A stretch of 64,000 nt of DNA from Muscardinus avellanarius (GCA_963383645.1 OY726561.1:136212404-136276403); one strand, 5' to 3'. Shown: positions 23,266-36,300, numbered from the stretch's first letter. The notes: a model not told the origin generated them from the sequence alone. Numbers and translations: made by a program.

Positions 23266-23689
23266 AAGACAATGACGACGATGACAACCCCCCCCCCAAA
23301 AAAAAAAACCTAAGTAAACTTTACATATGCTAATGTGTAGAGTTTAAATGTTCTCTGGGTCCAGCTCCCCTTCTCAGGCCTCTACAGAGTGTCCGTGCCT
23401 GTGCGGCTGAGGGCTGCAGGGAAGCTGTAAGCTGGTGCCATCCTCCAGGGAGCGCCGGCCTGTGTAGTCCCAGTCCTTCCTTCAGCCCTTCTGCCCAGGT
23501 TGGCCTGATCTGGGTGCTGGCACCGGAAGTCAGTTTCACCTGTCCTAGAACTTCATGGAAACGTAAGTGTGGCGTTCGCACTCCTCGTCTGTTCGCTGGG
23601 CGGGCGTTCTGTCTCTGCCCGCAGTAGTCGATGAGTGGCGCTCGCGTCTGAGCATAGTCCCGTTGGCTGTCCATCCTTGTCCATTGATG

Positions 23690-25060
23690 GGCACTTGTGT
23701 TTTTCTCCAGTTTTAGCTGTGAATAAAAGATCTGTGCATATTTGTGCACAGGTCTTTTTGTGGACACGATGTTTTCCTTTCTTTTGGATAGTTACCTAGG
23801 AGTGAAATGGCTAGGTCGAAGAGTAGGCGTGTGTTTAGTTTTATAAGAGACTCCTCGCTCTTTAAAGCAGGTGAACATTGTGCACTCCCAGCAGTGAGTG
23901 TGAGTTGGAGTTGTTCCACACCCTCGCCAACATTCAGTTCTGATTACTCTCCTGGTGCCGGTGGTTCTCATTGTGGTTTTGATCTTTTATTTCTGTGACA
24001 ACTCATGATATTTGGCACCTTCCCATATGCTTATTGCTTGCTTAGGAATCTTGTTGTGGAAGTCTTACCTGCTCACCTCTTTTGTTCATTTTATTTGATT
24101 GGGCTACAGTTTGTTAATTCTGTTTGTAGGAGGCTGGCAACTGGTCTTTCTGTGTTGGTCGTGCTGTATGTCAAATGCAGCACCTCATAGAGATCAGACA
24201 GAGCCGCGCCATTGAGCTGTGTCCCCCTAACCCTTGTCTGCAAGCCCCCGGTTTTGGAAAAACAACTGCTATGGCTCCTTTTCCTAAGTCCCATCTTAGT
24301 GTTGATTTCAGATCAGATTGAGGTTTATATTTTATATTTCAAACCAGATAGGGTATGATGTGAGCCAAGGTCAAGGTTTATTTTTTCCATGTTTATTCAT
24401 CCATTTAGCATCTTATTGAAAATAATAGAATTCCCTTGATGCCTCTGTTGAGATCCCATTGGCTGTGTGTTTACAGGTTTAGTTTCTGATTCTGTTCTCT
24501 GGTGTCTGCCCTTACACCAGCACCACACAGTCTTGGTTACTGAGCTTCTCAGTATATTGCCAAATCAAGTAATGTGAGTCCTCCAGCACTGCTTTTGTTT
24601 TCAAGATTTTGGGACATTTAAATTTCCCGTCAGTATCACTTGTTTCTTAATGACATCAGTTGGGCTTTTATTCACATCGAGAGACTTAAGGTCTTGACTG
24701 CCGGTAGGCATATCAAAGAGGGGGCTGCAGCGGTAGGTCTTTCCACTTATTACATCCTTTCTTTTTTCTTTTTTCCTTTTTTTTTTTTTGGTGCTGGGTG
24801 TTGAACCCAGGAGCATTCTACCTCCGAGCTACACCCCCAGCCCTATTTTATTTTTTATTTGGAAATAGGCCCTCAGTAAGTTGCTAAGGCTGGCCGCAAA
24901 CCTGCCATCTTGTCTCAGCCTCAGTACCAGGATCACAGGCGTGCACTCCTGTGCCCTGTTCAGGTCCTTTCTGGTTCGTCCTAGCCGTGTGCTGTAATTG
25001 TGGTATGGAGGCCTAGCGTAGCTGTAGTTAGATTTATTCCTGGTGTTAAGGGAGATGAGC
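23690..25060 (-). mobile_element. Old LINE-1 fragment, antisense
   Basis: The + strand matches the complement of the ORF2 3' part and 3' UTR of older mammalian L1s as I know it, in order: 'gtccattgatgggcac', 'ttacctaggagtgaaatgg', 'ttctcattgtggttttgat', 'accacacagtcttggttact', 'tgtgagtcctccagc', 'agatttattcctggtg'. Internal parts are lost (about 24090-24300 matches poorly). A SINE (24775-24959) interrupts it. It is heavily mutated, with no intact frame. Confidence 0.85.
24775..24959 (-). mobile_element. Dimeric SINE, group a, inside the L1 fragment
   Basis: 'ggtgctgggtgttgaaccca' to 'gcactcctgtgccctgtt'; separates two parts of the older antisense L1. Confidence 0.92.
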
Positions 25061-25546
25061 TGATTATGAGAACTCATAGAGTTCCCAGTGGAGGGAGAGA
25101 GGAGCTCCATGCAGGACCTGTGGGGTCAGTCCTTGGCCGACAGGACATGAGATTTACCGAGGGAAGCAAGACATACACGTGCCAGGGGGCACGCGGGCCA
25201 CCTCCAGAGGGAGGTGTCTGGGGCTTCACGGCCCTTTAGAGGAACTCGGCGAAGGCGGCTTGGGAGCGTGCGTGAGGACGACAGTCCGGCGACCTGACCG
25301 TCCTGGGCCCTGGAGTGGCCTCCCTTGTCTCTTCAGTGGGTATCTCTTGTGCTTCAGCTGTTCACGGGTGGGATAATAGTTCTCACAGTACTTGTCACAG
25401 GTGAGTGGTATCTGGGATGGTGGTCTGGTCGCCTTCCAAATCTTTGATGTAGCCCTTCTTTTCTTAGCAGTAGGTATTTCTTTTGCTTAAAACATTCACT
25501 GATAAGATAGTTAACAGTGCTCAAGTTATTACCATAAGTGAATGAG

Positions 25547-25747
25547 TAGCCAGGCAAGGTGGTGCAAGCCCATAATCCCTGTACTCCCAGAGGCTGAGAC
25601 AGGATCACAAGTTCGAGACCAGCCTAAGCAACTTAGGCTTTTAGCAACTTAGTGAGACCCTGTCTTAAAATATAAAAAATAAAATAGGCCTGGGGATGTA
25701 GCTTGGAGGTAGAATGCCTCCTGGGTTCAGCCTCCAGTATAAAAACA

Positions 25748-25748
<1 letters not shown>
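25547..25748 (+). mobile_element. Dimeric SINE, group a
   Basis: 'agccaggcaaggtggtgcaa' to 'gttcagcctccagtata', tail converted to a CA array. Confidence 0.93.
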
Positions 25749-25780
<32 letters not shown>

Positions 25781-25790
25781 TATACACACA
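25747..25790. repeat. (CA)n microsatellite
   Basis: About 14 CA units plus interrupted ones at the 3' tail of the SINE that ends here. Confidence 0.95.
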
Positions 25791-26349
25791 TGTACACAGA
25801 CACAGCCAGAAAAATGAGTAAAGATTTGTGCATTTTCCAGAAACTTAACAGGAGGCCTGACTTGGGGAGTCGAAGGTTTGAGGAACTTTATTAGCACAAG
25901 ACTAACATACATTTTGTATATTAAAATTATATTTTTCTCATTCTCCTTTTATGTCTCCTGTCTGCTTACTTAAAAATGTCTTCAATCCTACCTCACTAGA
26001 TTTGTTTTTTAATATTAAAGTATTTTAAAATTTTATTTTCCAGATATTGCATGTATACAAATAGTTGATTTTTAAATATCAGCCTGTATTCTGAGACCTT
26101 GCTACATGTGTAACCGTGTACTGGGTCGATCCCCTGTGTATGGGAAGTGTAAAGCTGATGAGCACTTGGAGATAAGAGTGGAGAAACGGTTACTGTCTGA
26201 AGCAAGTAGAGAGTTTTGGCGATCATGTCCAAAGCAGTCCCCGAGTAGAGAAATCAGGGTGCTCGCGCTTCTTGGGAAGTTTACCCAATCTCATACAGGA
26301 AAGCCTTGGTATCATATGTAGAGGAGGCGCATTCCTGAGCGCATGCAGT

Positions 26350-26512
26350 TGGGGCTCCGTGTGGTGGTGTATGGCAGGCTGAGACAGGAGGATCACAGGT
26401 TTGAGGGCGGCCTCAGCAACTTAGTAAGACTGTTTTCAAATAAAAAACAAAATAGGGCTAGGGCATAGTTTGGAAGTAGAATGCCTCTTGGTTCAATTCC
26501 CAGTTAAATAAA
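26350..26512 (+). mobile_element. Dimeric SINE, group a, 5' part deleted
   Basis: 'gtgtggtggtgtatggcagg' to 'ttcaattcccagtta', tail converted to a CA array. Confidence 0.9.
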
Positions 26513-26515
26513 CAC

Positions 26516-26565
<50 letters not shown>
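26513..26565. repeat. (CA)n microsatellite
   Basis: About 25 CA units at the 3' tail of the preceding SINE. Confidence 0.97.
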
Positions 26566-26568
<3 letters not shown>

Positions 26569-27214
26569 AAACCACCTAGGATATTTAAAGCAAGATATTA
26601 AATACTGGTAGTGTGAAAGGGTTTGACAGAATTGGAGAAAGGGAAATGTGTTGGAAATGGCTGTGGCTTGGCCGAGGAGGGAGTGTGGGCGTGTGGCGTC
26701 TGGGGGTCTTTTCAGGCATACTGCCTGGTGTGCCGCACCAGCCTGCTGCTCAGCACGTGCTATGCGCGTGTTTACCAAGGGCGCTTTGTGCGGCGATCTC
26801 TGACGGCGTGCTCGGCAGCTCGGAGCTGGAGGCCGAGGACGGGGTTCTTACGGGAAAGCAGAGGTCGTCCCTGGGCTTGAGGCCAGGCTCACCTTTGTGT
26901 CTTAGTCAGGTGTCAGGCTCCCTTCTGTCTTGAATTCCTCTTTGTAGATCCGGGCAGCTTTTTGAGAGAAAGGGCATTTATTTGAGCGGCTCGCGGCTCT
27001 GCCGGCCCACTGTTCTGAGCGGGGGCTGCTCGTGGTGCGCCTCGGCTTCAGCGTTGTAGGTGATGAGCCAGCATCCGTCCTCGCGGCCCTGCGGCGCGCG
27101 GGGAGCTGACTGCGGCATCCGCTGTCTTCACGCTGTCATTAGTATTGAACACGGATGGGCCCGAGTCTGCAGGAACCTTAGGTGTGCAGTGATTTTTTCT
27201 TCTGTTTTTTCTAG

Positions 27215-27336
27215 GTCTTGACGCAGAGCTTTATTATGTGAGGAACGACCTGATTAGTCACTACGCCCTGTCCTTTAACCTGATCGTACCCAGTGAGACA
27301 AATGCCCTGCACTTCACTTGGCATGCCAAGTCCAAG
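27215..27336 (+). CDS. RYK: RYK exon 2: start of the WIF domain
   Basis: The acceptor is a strong T-rich tract ending ctag at 27211-27214; the donor is aag|gtaagc at 27337. The exon is 122 nt: two bases complete a Gly codon begun in exon 1, then 40 codons from LDAELYYVRND to HAKSK. This is the beginning of the Wnt-binding WIF domain. The first residues match the known junction in RYK, where the signal-peptide exon ends just before LDAELYY, which is why I call this exon 2. GC3 is about 65%. Compared with the human and mouse proteins as I remember them, the segment PSETNALHF has Ala where Phe is usual, and FNLIVP also differs slightly; this needs an alignment. The sequence on both sides (26950-27110 and 27345-27440) is CpG-rich but shows no sign of exon 1. 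Confidence 0.96.
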
Positions 27337-30300
27337 GTAAGCGTGGTGGGCGGAGGCCGTGGCAGGCCACCCCGGCCCAGAGCCAGCGGCTCCTGGACGG
27401 GCTTCTCTCCAAGGGCCGGTGGTGGCCGGCGACCATAACAGTACTGGCTCTTTTTAGATCTATATTTTAAATCGTGAGTCAGTTACTCAAACAATTTTCA
27501 AGTCCTTTCACAAAAGTGAAGGTGGCTGGCATTTAGTGATTAGCACATGAGAGAACACTTGGGTCCTAGACCCTTTTTTGCCTGCCTGCTTCCCTCCCTC
27601 CCTCCCTCCCTCCCAGGATTGAACCCAGGGCCCTCATCTCACTAAGTTGCTGAAGCTGGCCTTGACCCTGCAATCCTCCTGTCTCAGCCTCCCAAGTACT
27701 GGGGCTGCCTTTCAGGCTTTTCACCTGAGACCCTCATCCAGCTCGGAAAGTGGGTAGCTGGAGCTGACAGTGTTCTGGCGAAGCCACGTGGGCGGGGGTG
27801 GGGAACTTGGTGAAATGGCGGCTCTTTGTACGTGTGTGGGAGATGGAGGTGGCCCTCCAGGCCCTGGTGAGAACAAGGCGCACACACAGGCCTGCCACAG
27901 GCGTGGTGGAGCCCTCAGCGCGAGGGCTGGAGCCCCAGCCCGGGCTCGCCCGGCTGCCAGGCTGCTGGGCCTCACATTCCCAAAGCGGAGGCTGGGATGG
28001 CGCGCCCACCGTTCCCAAGCAACAAGCGGCTTATCAGCATCACTACTGGCTTCTGAGTGAGGTCTTATTTGAGATAAATAGTCCTGCGCCTGAAACTAAG
28101 TAGGAATATTCTCATTCCTCATCACCCTCTCGTCCCTGGGTTCCCATCTGCGCTGGAGTGAGGCTTCGCTCGCAGCAGTCAGGTGGAGATGGCTCCTCCT
28201 GCCCACAGGAAGCGTCAGAGCCGGCTGGATCCCTGTTGGGTGTAGTGGAAGGAAGTGAGACACTTGCAGCGTGGGTCATCTTGAATATGTGCCCTTGGGA
28301 CTCAGATCCAGGGTTTCTGTGACGTGTCTTTCAGGCAGAGAAACTTTTTATTTTCTCCAAAAATGTGATAGGTAATTTCTTGTTACTAGTCCCACTTTTG
28401 ATGATAACGATTTTAAAAGACTTTTTTTTATGCAGTATTGGGGATGGAACCCAGGGCATTTGACCTCCAAGCTGCACCCCCAGCCCTATTTTTTATTCTT
28501 TATTTTGAAACAGGGTCTCACTGAGTTGTAAAAGGGCCTCACTTAGTAGCTGGGGTCGTTCTTGAGCCTTGATCCTCCTGTCTCAGCCTCCCAAATGCTG
28601 GGATTACAAGCGTGCACCACCACCCCCGGCTTAGGACACTTAAATATAGTGAAAGGTTTAGGGGATTCCACTGTGGATACCTCTGCTGAGTTTGGGCAGA
28701 GTGTGAACATTTATGGAAACACTCAGAAAAAAGGAATGCTAATAGGAGATGAAAGTCTTTTCTGGGCAAGTGTATACGTAATTTATGAATTAAAAGGCCA
28801 TGTAAGAAGCGGCAGTTAGCTTTGAACTGAATGAAGCCTTTCCTTATTCCTTCCTCTTTTCACAATGTACACACACTGGCTGCTGCTCTTGGGTGAGTGT
28901 CCGGGCTCTGATGTTGCTGGTGAGGCCTTGGGTCTTGGGAGCGGTAGAGGGAAGGCGGGGTGGGAGCGTCGGCACCAGGGCTCTCAGGGAACATAGCGTT
29001 AAGGGGCATCGCTGCGTCAGGAGGATCGTGGTGGCTCTAATTGTGCTTCTGTGTTATCTTGTAGAACAGTTTTTAAGCTACTTCTGGCAGATATCATATC
29101 ATCCCAGTCTGCATTTGGGCTGCTGCTGCTGGTAAGGCAGCTTCCCTGACTTGTTGGGGGATATTGCCAGCCCTGTTCGTGTGCCAGCCAGATGCCCGGG
29201 GATCCTCCTCTCCTATGCCTTCGAATCCACTTGGCTTTCTCTCATAAGTACATTGTCAATTCTTTCCGCCTCTCTTGTGACGGAATGCCTTGTCCTTACT
29301 TCGGGCCTTCGTGATTTCTTTAAGATGTGTGAAGTCTTCTGGAGTCCTTGCCCCCGGACCAGCCTCTTCTTGGCCCGCACACAGCCACCCAGTTCTCCAG
29401 AGCTGCCAGACTGAAGTTCTTCTTTTAGGAGCCTCATGGTTTCCCCGCCTTTCTCTTCTGCCTCTCTCCACCAACTGTCCAGTGCCATTTGCCTCCTTGT
29501 GGTTCCTCGGGGAATGGTAAGGGCAGGGAATGCCCTTTACCCAGTCGCCTTAGCGCATATTAGCGCGTAAAACTGCTGTCCCCCTCCGCAGCCGAGTCAG
29601 GGCTTCTCTGTATCCACAACACCCTTCTCTCTCAGAGCCCTAGTCATGTTCCTAGAGTGCTGGAGGAGCTGACTTCCTCTTCTGTCCTCCTGCTGGATGC
29701 AGAGCCTCGAGGGTATCCCGCGTGCCTGGTGTGCACCCGGCACTGACCACAGGGGGAGCGACAGGGGCGGCCACAGGCCCAGCCCCGCGGAGGCGCGTCT
29801 GAGGAGTTAGAGCTTTTCAGACTCGGGCACGCCGCTGTAGGAGAGGGACTTTGCACTTGTGAAGTGTGAAACACGTGGGATGCATGCAGCAGTGGATTCA
29901 CACCTGGTTTCTCAGGGACTTTGCCCTGTTTACCCCCCAGTTTGCAAAGCCCTGGAGCCCTAGTGAAGGCCTCTGCCCCTTCATGTAGAACGGCACTCCC
30001 CCTCCAACTCCCTCTTTTGTATTTTCTTCCATGGTTGGACTTTGGTTCATTGATCAGTTCCTGGGGGAGGAATGTAAGGCCCAGTCTGGGGAGGGGTCTT
30101 CTTTTTTTTGTTTGTTTGTTTGTTTGTTTGTTTTTGCGGGTCTGGGGATGGAACCCAGGGGCATTTGACCTCTGAGCTACACTCCCTGCCCATTTTTTAT
30201 TCTTTATTTTGAAACCGGGTCTCACTGAGTTGCAGAGGGCCTCACTAAGTAGCTGAGGCTGTCCGCGAACCGCGATCCTCCAGGTCTCAGCCTCCCGAAT

Positions 30301-33300
30301 GCTGGGATTACAAGCGTGCGCCACCACGCCCGGCTGGGAGGGGTCTTCTTAGTAGTGGCAGAAGCAGGAGGTAGAGATGGTTGGGTGGGCAGGTTTTCCC
30401 AGAGGACGGGAGGCGCGGCGATGGGCTTCGTGGGATCGTGGGCTCTGAGGTGCGGTTCTGGGCTGTCCCAGGCCGTAGCGGCACCTCCAGCCCGTACCAC
30501 ACACTGTTCTTGCTTTTCACCATCTTGCCAGACATGAAGCATTTGCTTCCAGAGATCTCCAGACTCTCTGGTATGACAGTTCGACACGGTAGATATTTTA
30601 ACATTAGTTTTTACACATCAAAGCTTTTGTTGAGAGTGTTGTTTTTCAGTGTCTGCATAATGTTTTTGTCTTGCCAAACATATTGTGGCCCCTCAGCGGC
30701 CGGGGCTGCCTGTCTCCTGCTCACCATGCACACTGCACGTGCCTAGTGAGTGATCTGGAAAGATGGTTGTGCTAACTGCATTTTGAGGTGGCAGGAGAAA
30801 CTCTGGTATGGATTCTCTTTTACAAGTCTTTTTTTCAAGGCAAACAACTGGGTGTTTTTAATGGATAATTGCTTTTTCTGTATTTTAGAACATTTCCCAG
30901 GAAATAGAAATGTCCAGTAAGATATCTGCCACTCTGTTAAGTGTCGGTAGGTGTGTGAGATGAAGACAGCGCTGTCCTGGCAGCGGCCCAGCTCAGCAGC
31001 CCTCCCGTCCTCAGCTCCGCAGAGCCCTGGGCCCACGTGCTGTGTCCCGCAGCGTACTGTGTCCCGCAGCGTACTGTGTCCCGCAGCGTGGCGTTTCTGT
31101 GAGAAAGCCACACTGCTGATGTCAGGGGAACGAGGAGGCTGTCTGGCAAGCGTGCTCGCTTTAGCTGCACGTCTGCGCTCCAGAAGGAAATAGCTCTGCT
31201 CATCAGCTGCCTGTTTGCATTCCCTTCCAAGCAAGGGAAGATTACCAAAATGTTTATTTTTTAGCTTATTCAAATATTTATATTTTCACTAGTTTCTTTT
31301 CTGAAGTACTTTGGCTCATTCCTTTTTTTTTCCTGATAAACAACCGCTGTTCAAATTTCTTCAGCCCAGTAGATTATAAATGTAGTCTTTAAATGGTCTT
31401 TCTTCGAAGAGTAATTGGCTAGGTTCCTTAGAGATCGACGAAGGCCAGAGTAGACAGAATGGACTTGAGTGGCTGGCCCGTTTCTCCTCTCATCTAGAAA
31501 CTGGTTTGCAGATGATCTCCTGAGGACCTGGGTAGAGGAGAGGGCTGCCTCGGCAGTGCTGCCCATGTTCTGAAGGAAGGGACAGAGGAGCCTCGGCCGA
31601 AGGCGGCTTCTGTGCCAGTTCCTGGGGTGCTGGTCCTCTCAGTCCTCCCAGAGAGCAGCCCCTCTGCAGCCCAGTCCCCACCTGTGCCCACATCCTCCTC
31701 CCTCCGCATCCCTTCTGTGGGGCCGGCCCCTCCTTCCTCCCCATCCCTCCTGCGGGGCGCTGCAGTCAGGACCAGGACCCCACGCTCTCTGCGCTCTGCA
31801 TTCTTAGGGGCCTGGCTCCTGGTCAGCTGCTCCCTGCTGTGGCACACCTAGAGCAAGGAGACGGCAGGTTTGGGGACCTGATGGGTTTGGCCTGACGCGC
31901 TTACCTGGGAGGGCTGGAGGGTTATTGGGTAGATGTGGTTAGCGGGCGGCTGGATGTATTGGGAGGACGGCCTGCTGGCAGGTCAGGGCCGCCTGGGCGG
32001 GAGCCGCTGGTGGAGGGCACCTTCTCTCTGGACGGATGTCCTGCGGCATGTTGAGCAGCAGGAGGACCGTGGGGCCGTCCACTGCGAGGGAGGCGCCGAC
32101 CAGTCAGAGGTGCCAGTGTCCCCGTGGGGCACAGGCTGTAGGACGTGAGAGCCAGTGGCCTGGCTGGGCCGGAGAGGAGGGAGGCAGGCTGGCCTCCTCA
32201 CCCAGCCCTGAGCGGAGCCCCGGCTGTACATGGCTGGCCTAGAGGAGGGAAGCCAACAACTGGTTTCAGGACTCAGGAGGTGGGCGGCCGCCGCAGTGAA
32301 GGAATGCCGGTACAGTGGCTTCTCGCATTTTGTTTTGCGGCAGCTCTTTAATGTGTTGGGATGAATACTGACTACTGGAGGTAGCAAAAAGATGGCAGGA
32401 GCCAAGCGAGCCAGGCCCAGGGCTCTGCGGAGCCGGAGCCGGAGGAGCCGGAGCCGTGTGCTGCTAAGAAGCCGCGAGCGCTGGGGGGAGGGGCTGTGCG
32501 AGGGCTCTCGCAGCCTGAGGGCCAGGGCCAGGCGGGAGGGCGCTGAGGGCGGCTAGGGGAGGTGGCCGAGGCTGCGGCACCACTCTTGGTTTTTTTGTTG
32601 TTGTTTATTTATGTTTGGGTACTGGGGGTGGAACCTAGGGGATTTCCTACCTCCGGGCTATACCCCCAGACCTATTTTATATTTTATTTGGTAACAGGGT
32701 CTCACCAAGTAGCTGAGGCTGGCTTTGAACCCGTGCGACCCTCCTTTCTCAGCCTCCCAAGCTCTGGGATTACAAGCATGCGCCACCGCGCCCGGCTTGG
32801 GGCGGTGTTCTTGGCAGAGCCCTGGGTTGGGGCGTAGGCTGGTGCTGAAGGCGTGTGGCCTGGGGATGCGGCTGCGCAGTGATGCTGATGCCCCGGGGGT
32901 CCGCATGTATCGGGGCCTGTGCCCTCTAACAGGTGTGTTGCCTGCATTTTCCTGTTGTGTACCGTCATTTTACAAACCTGAGACTCTGGAAAGTTGCCAT
33001 TTACCTAAGCCCAGGTGGTCTCAGGTTCCTCATCTTGTTCTTTCACTGCCACGTTGTGCACCCTTCCTCTGTGTGAGGTGCAGTTCAGAGTCTGCGTGGG
33101 ATAGAGAGAGTGCATTCTCTTGCCTTCCTGGAAAGCCTACTCCTTCCCCACCCGGGCTAGCTTGGCAGTGCTCTCTGGCACCTCCTGGTGGCAGTAATGC
33201 TTTGTATTTGTGGTGGTGGGAGTTGAACCCAGCAGCATTCTACCTCTGAGCTACACCCTCTGCCTTATTTTATTTCTTGTTTGGAAACGGCATCTTGGTA

Positions 33301-36300
33301 GTTTGCGGAGGACCTCACTGAGTTGCTGAGGCTGGTCTCAACCCTGTGATCCTCCTGTCTGAGCCTCCCAAGTCCTGGGATTACAGGCATGGGCCACCAC
33401 GCCCGGCTTGCAGCAGTGGTATCATGTGTGGGAAGGAGAGAAAGACCACTTCCTAACCAGAGTACACGAAGCTGCTACTGAGCTGTAGTGAGACCATTCC
33501 TTATGTTGGGGATGTGCCATCAAATGCAGCTTTCAGCACTTGTTAATGCACCACCCTCGCTGCAAAGGAGTTAAATGTTCTTAGGCTCCTATGGGGCTGA
33601 GGGCCGGGGCTTTGAGATAGGGTGTGAAAGGAGAGACACACAGGGGAACGAGACTGAGCGGCTGAGCCCTCCCTCCTGTGGGGAGCAGTGCCCGGCCGCC
33701 CCTCCGTCCCGCTGTCGCGCGTACTTTCCTCTCCACTGCGTACATGTCGTTGGGTGTTTGACTAGCATATAAAAGTATGTGAGTATCTCCTTAAGAAGAA
33801 AGAAAAACTTGAAAGCTTTCTCCTTACCTATCTCAGTTCTTTCTAGATTTCTTTTTTTGTACTGAGAATGGAACCCAGGGCATTCTACTTCTGAGCCTCA
33901 CTCCCAGCCCTATTTTATTTTTATTTTGGAACTAGCCTTGAACCTGTAATCCTCCTGTCTTAGCCTCCCAAGTACTGGGATTATAGGAGTGTGCCACCAT
34001 ACCCAGCCTCTCTAGGTTTTATTCTATTTTTGTGGCACAGGGGATGGAACCCAGGGGCTTTTCTACCTCTGGCTATACTTTATTCAGAAACAGGGTCTCA
34101 CTAAGTTGCTGACGGCCTCACTAAGTAGCTGAGGCTGGCTTCAAACCTCTGCAATCCTCCTGTCTCATTCTCCCAAGCGCTGGGATTACAAGTGTGCGCC
34201 ACCGCGCCTGACCTTTCTAGGTTTTAAAAATTTAAGTTGCCGGGCGTGGTGGCGCACGCTTGTAATCACCGCGCTTGGGAGGCTGAGACAGGAGGATCGC
34301 ACGGGTTCAAAGCCAGCCTCAGCTACTTAGTGAGGCTCTCAGCAACTTAGTGAGACCCTGTTTCCAAATAAAATATAAAAATGGTCTGGGAATATAGCCC
34401 GGAGGTAGATGGCCTCTGGGTTCCACCCAGTACCACCAAAAAAAAAAAAAAAATTAAGTTAATTTTTTTGAGGGTCTGGGGATAGAACCCAGGGGCATTC
34501 AACCTCCGAGCTGCACCCCCAGCCCTATTTTTATTCTTTTTTTTTTTTTTTTGCGGGTCTGGGGATGGAACCCAGGGGCATTCTCCCTCCGAGCTACAGC
34601 CCCTGTCCTATTTTTTATTCTTTATTTTGAAACCAGGTTTCACTGAGTTGCAGAGGGCCTCACTAAGTAGCTGAGGCTGTCTGCAAACCGTGATCCTCCG
34701 GTCTCAGCCTCCCGAATGCTAGGATTACAAGCATGACCCACCATGCCTGCTTTATTTATTTATTTATTTTTTATTTTTGGTGGTACTGGGGTTCCTGGAA
34801 GCCCTTCTACCTCAGGGCTACACGCCCAGACCTATTTTATACTTTTTATTTGGAAACAGGGTCTCTTAAGCCAGAGTGGCTGACTTCAAACCTACGCGAT
34901 CCTCCTGTCTCTGCCTCCCAAAGCGCAGGGATGATAAATGTGTGCCACCACGCCCGGCTTTATTCTTTTTTTTTTGAAACAGGATTTTACTAAGTTATGG
35001 AGGGCCTCACTAAATAGCTGAGACTGTCCTTGAACTGTGATCCTCCAGTCTCAGCCTCCTGAATACTGGTATTATAAGCGTGCACCACCATTCCTGGCTT
35101 TAAGTTAATTTTTTAATTGATACATAAAGATTACACATGATTATGTGATATATGTTTTGATATATATGGTATATATATATATATATATTTTTTTTTTGGG
35201 TAGTACTGGGGATGGAACCCTTCTCCAGGCTATACTCCCAGACCTATTTTTTATATTTTTATTTGGAAACAGGGTCTCTTAAGCCAGCAAGGCTGGCTTC
35301 AAACCTGCACGATCCTCCTGTCTCCGCCTCCCAAGCACGGGGATTACAAGCGTGCGCTACTATGCCCGGCGGTGTATAATGTTTAAAATAGGAGAAGCAT
35401 ATGTCTTCTCAAATATTACTTGTTTGGTGAAAATGTTCAAAGTTTTTCTTCTAGCTTTCTGACATAAATAGTACACTTATTGTCATCTACAGTCCCCTAC
35501 TGTGCAGTGCATGCTAGGACCTTTTTTTGGTACTAGGGTTTGAGCTCATGGGCATTCTACCTCCAAGCTATACCCCAGCCCTTTTTATTTTGAAACTGGG
35601 TCTTGCTAAGTTGTTGGGGCTGGCCTTGAACCTGTGGTCCTGTCTCAGCCTCCCAAGTCCTGGGTTAGATGATCTGTGAGAGACCGTGCCTGGGGATCTG
35701 CTTGTTAGGTGAGCGCAGGCAGAGCAGCAGACCTCCATCCCCCAGCCGCAAGGCGGCCCTCAGCTTGGCTTCCATCACTAGAGAGGCACTGGAAGGGAGT
35801 TATGACCAGGACATTGTGTTTCTCAAGTTTGGTTGCTCTTATCTACTGTCCACGGCTGCTCTGTTGATGGCTCCATGGTCTTCAGGGGGATCTTGGAATC
35901 CTAGCCGGCAGGCTTAGGGAAAGTCCTGGTCCTGTTCTGGACATCACCTAGAAGAGTTTTATCTAGTTGAAGACTCCTAAGCCTGGTCCTGTTTGGGTTT
36001 CATTGTTGCTGGCTTTCTTGGTACACTGAAAGGTCACACATTGATTCGTTTGGGAGCTAGCTAACGAAGCCAGGCTCGTAGCGTTCCTTCTCTTTTCACA
36101 GATGCCGTTGTTTCTTTCTCTCCATTTTACAGGTGGAATATAAGCTGGGATTCCAAGTGGACAATTTTGTGGCTATGGACATGCCCCAGGTCAACATTTC
36201 CGTTCAAGGGGAAGTTCCACGCACTTTATCAGGTGAGTAAGTCTCAAAGACAGATAGCTTGCTGTTTTCAACTGTGTCCGCCACGTTCTGGAAAGGACAG

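Larger units (their letters stand above)
1..27214 (+). other. RYK: RYK intron 1, 3' part
   Basis: This intron continues upstream of the window. Besides the elements listed separately, the longer stretches without a recognised element are 1-558, 1657-2827, 3870-4905, 5221-5840, 6549-7919, 8337-9365, 10041-11950, 14421-15309, 15757-16633, 19336-20289, 21851-22810 and 25791-27214. They read as ordinary intronic sequence with scattered remnants of old repeats. CpG-richer patches occur near 10960-11060, 11580-11800, 19890-20090 and 26980-27110, with no splice-supported exon. No ORF here resembles a known protein. Confidence 0.85.
34469..35099 (-). mobile_element. Dimeric SINE containing two nested SINEs
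   Basis: ID part 34469-34530, B1 part 34976-35099. Flanked by ttaagttaatttttt at 34454-34468 and 35100-35114. Confidence 0.95.
27337..36132 (+). other. RYK: RYK intron 2
   Basis: Intron of 8,796 bp. 27720-28420, 28632-30088 and 30351-32589 hold no young SINE and nothing I recognise apart from a short 17-bp tandem repeat at 31040-31089 and a GC-rich patch at 32395-32580 with repeated gccgga steps. The 3' half (32590-35665) is almost continuous SINE. Confidence 0.85.

Noticed and set aside
29644..30327. 227-codon minus-strand ORF
   Set aside because: Its start region is translated SINE sequence (B1 arm) and the rest is intronic; no recognisable protein domain.
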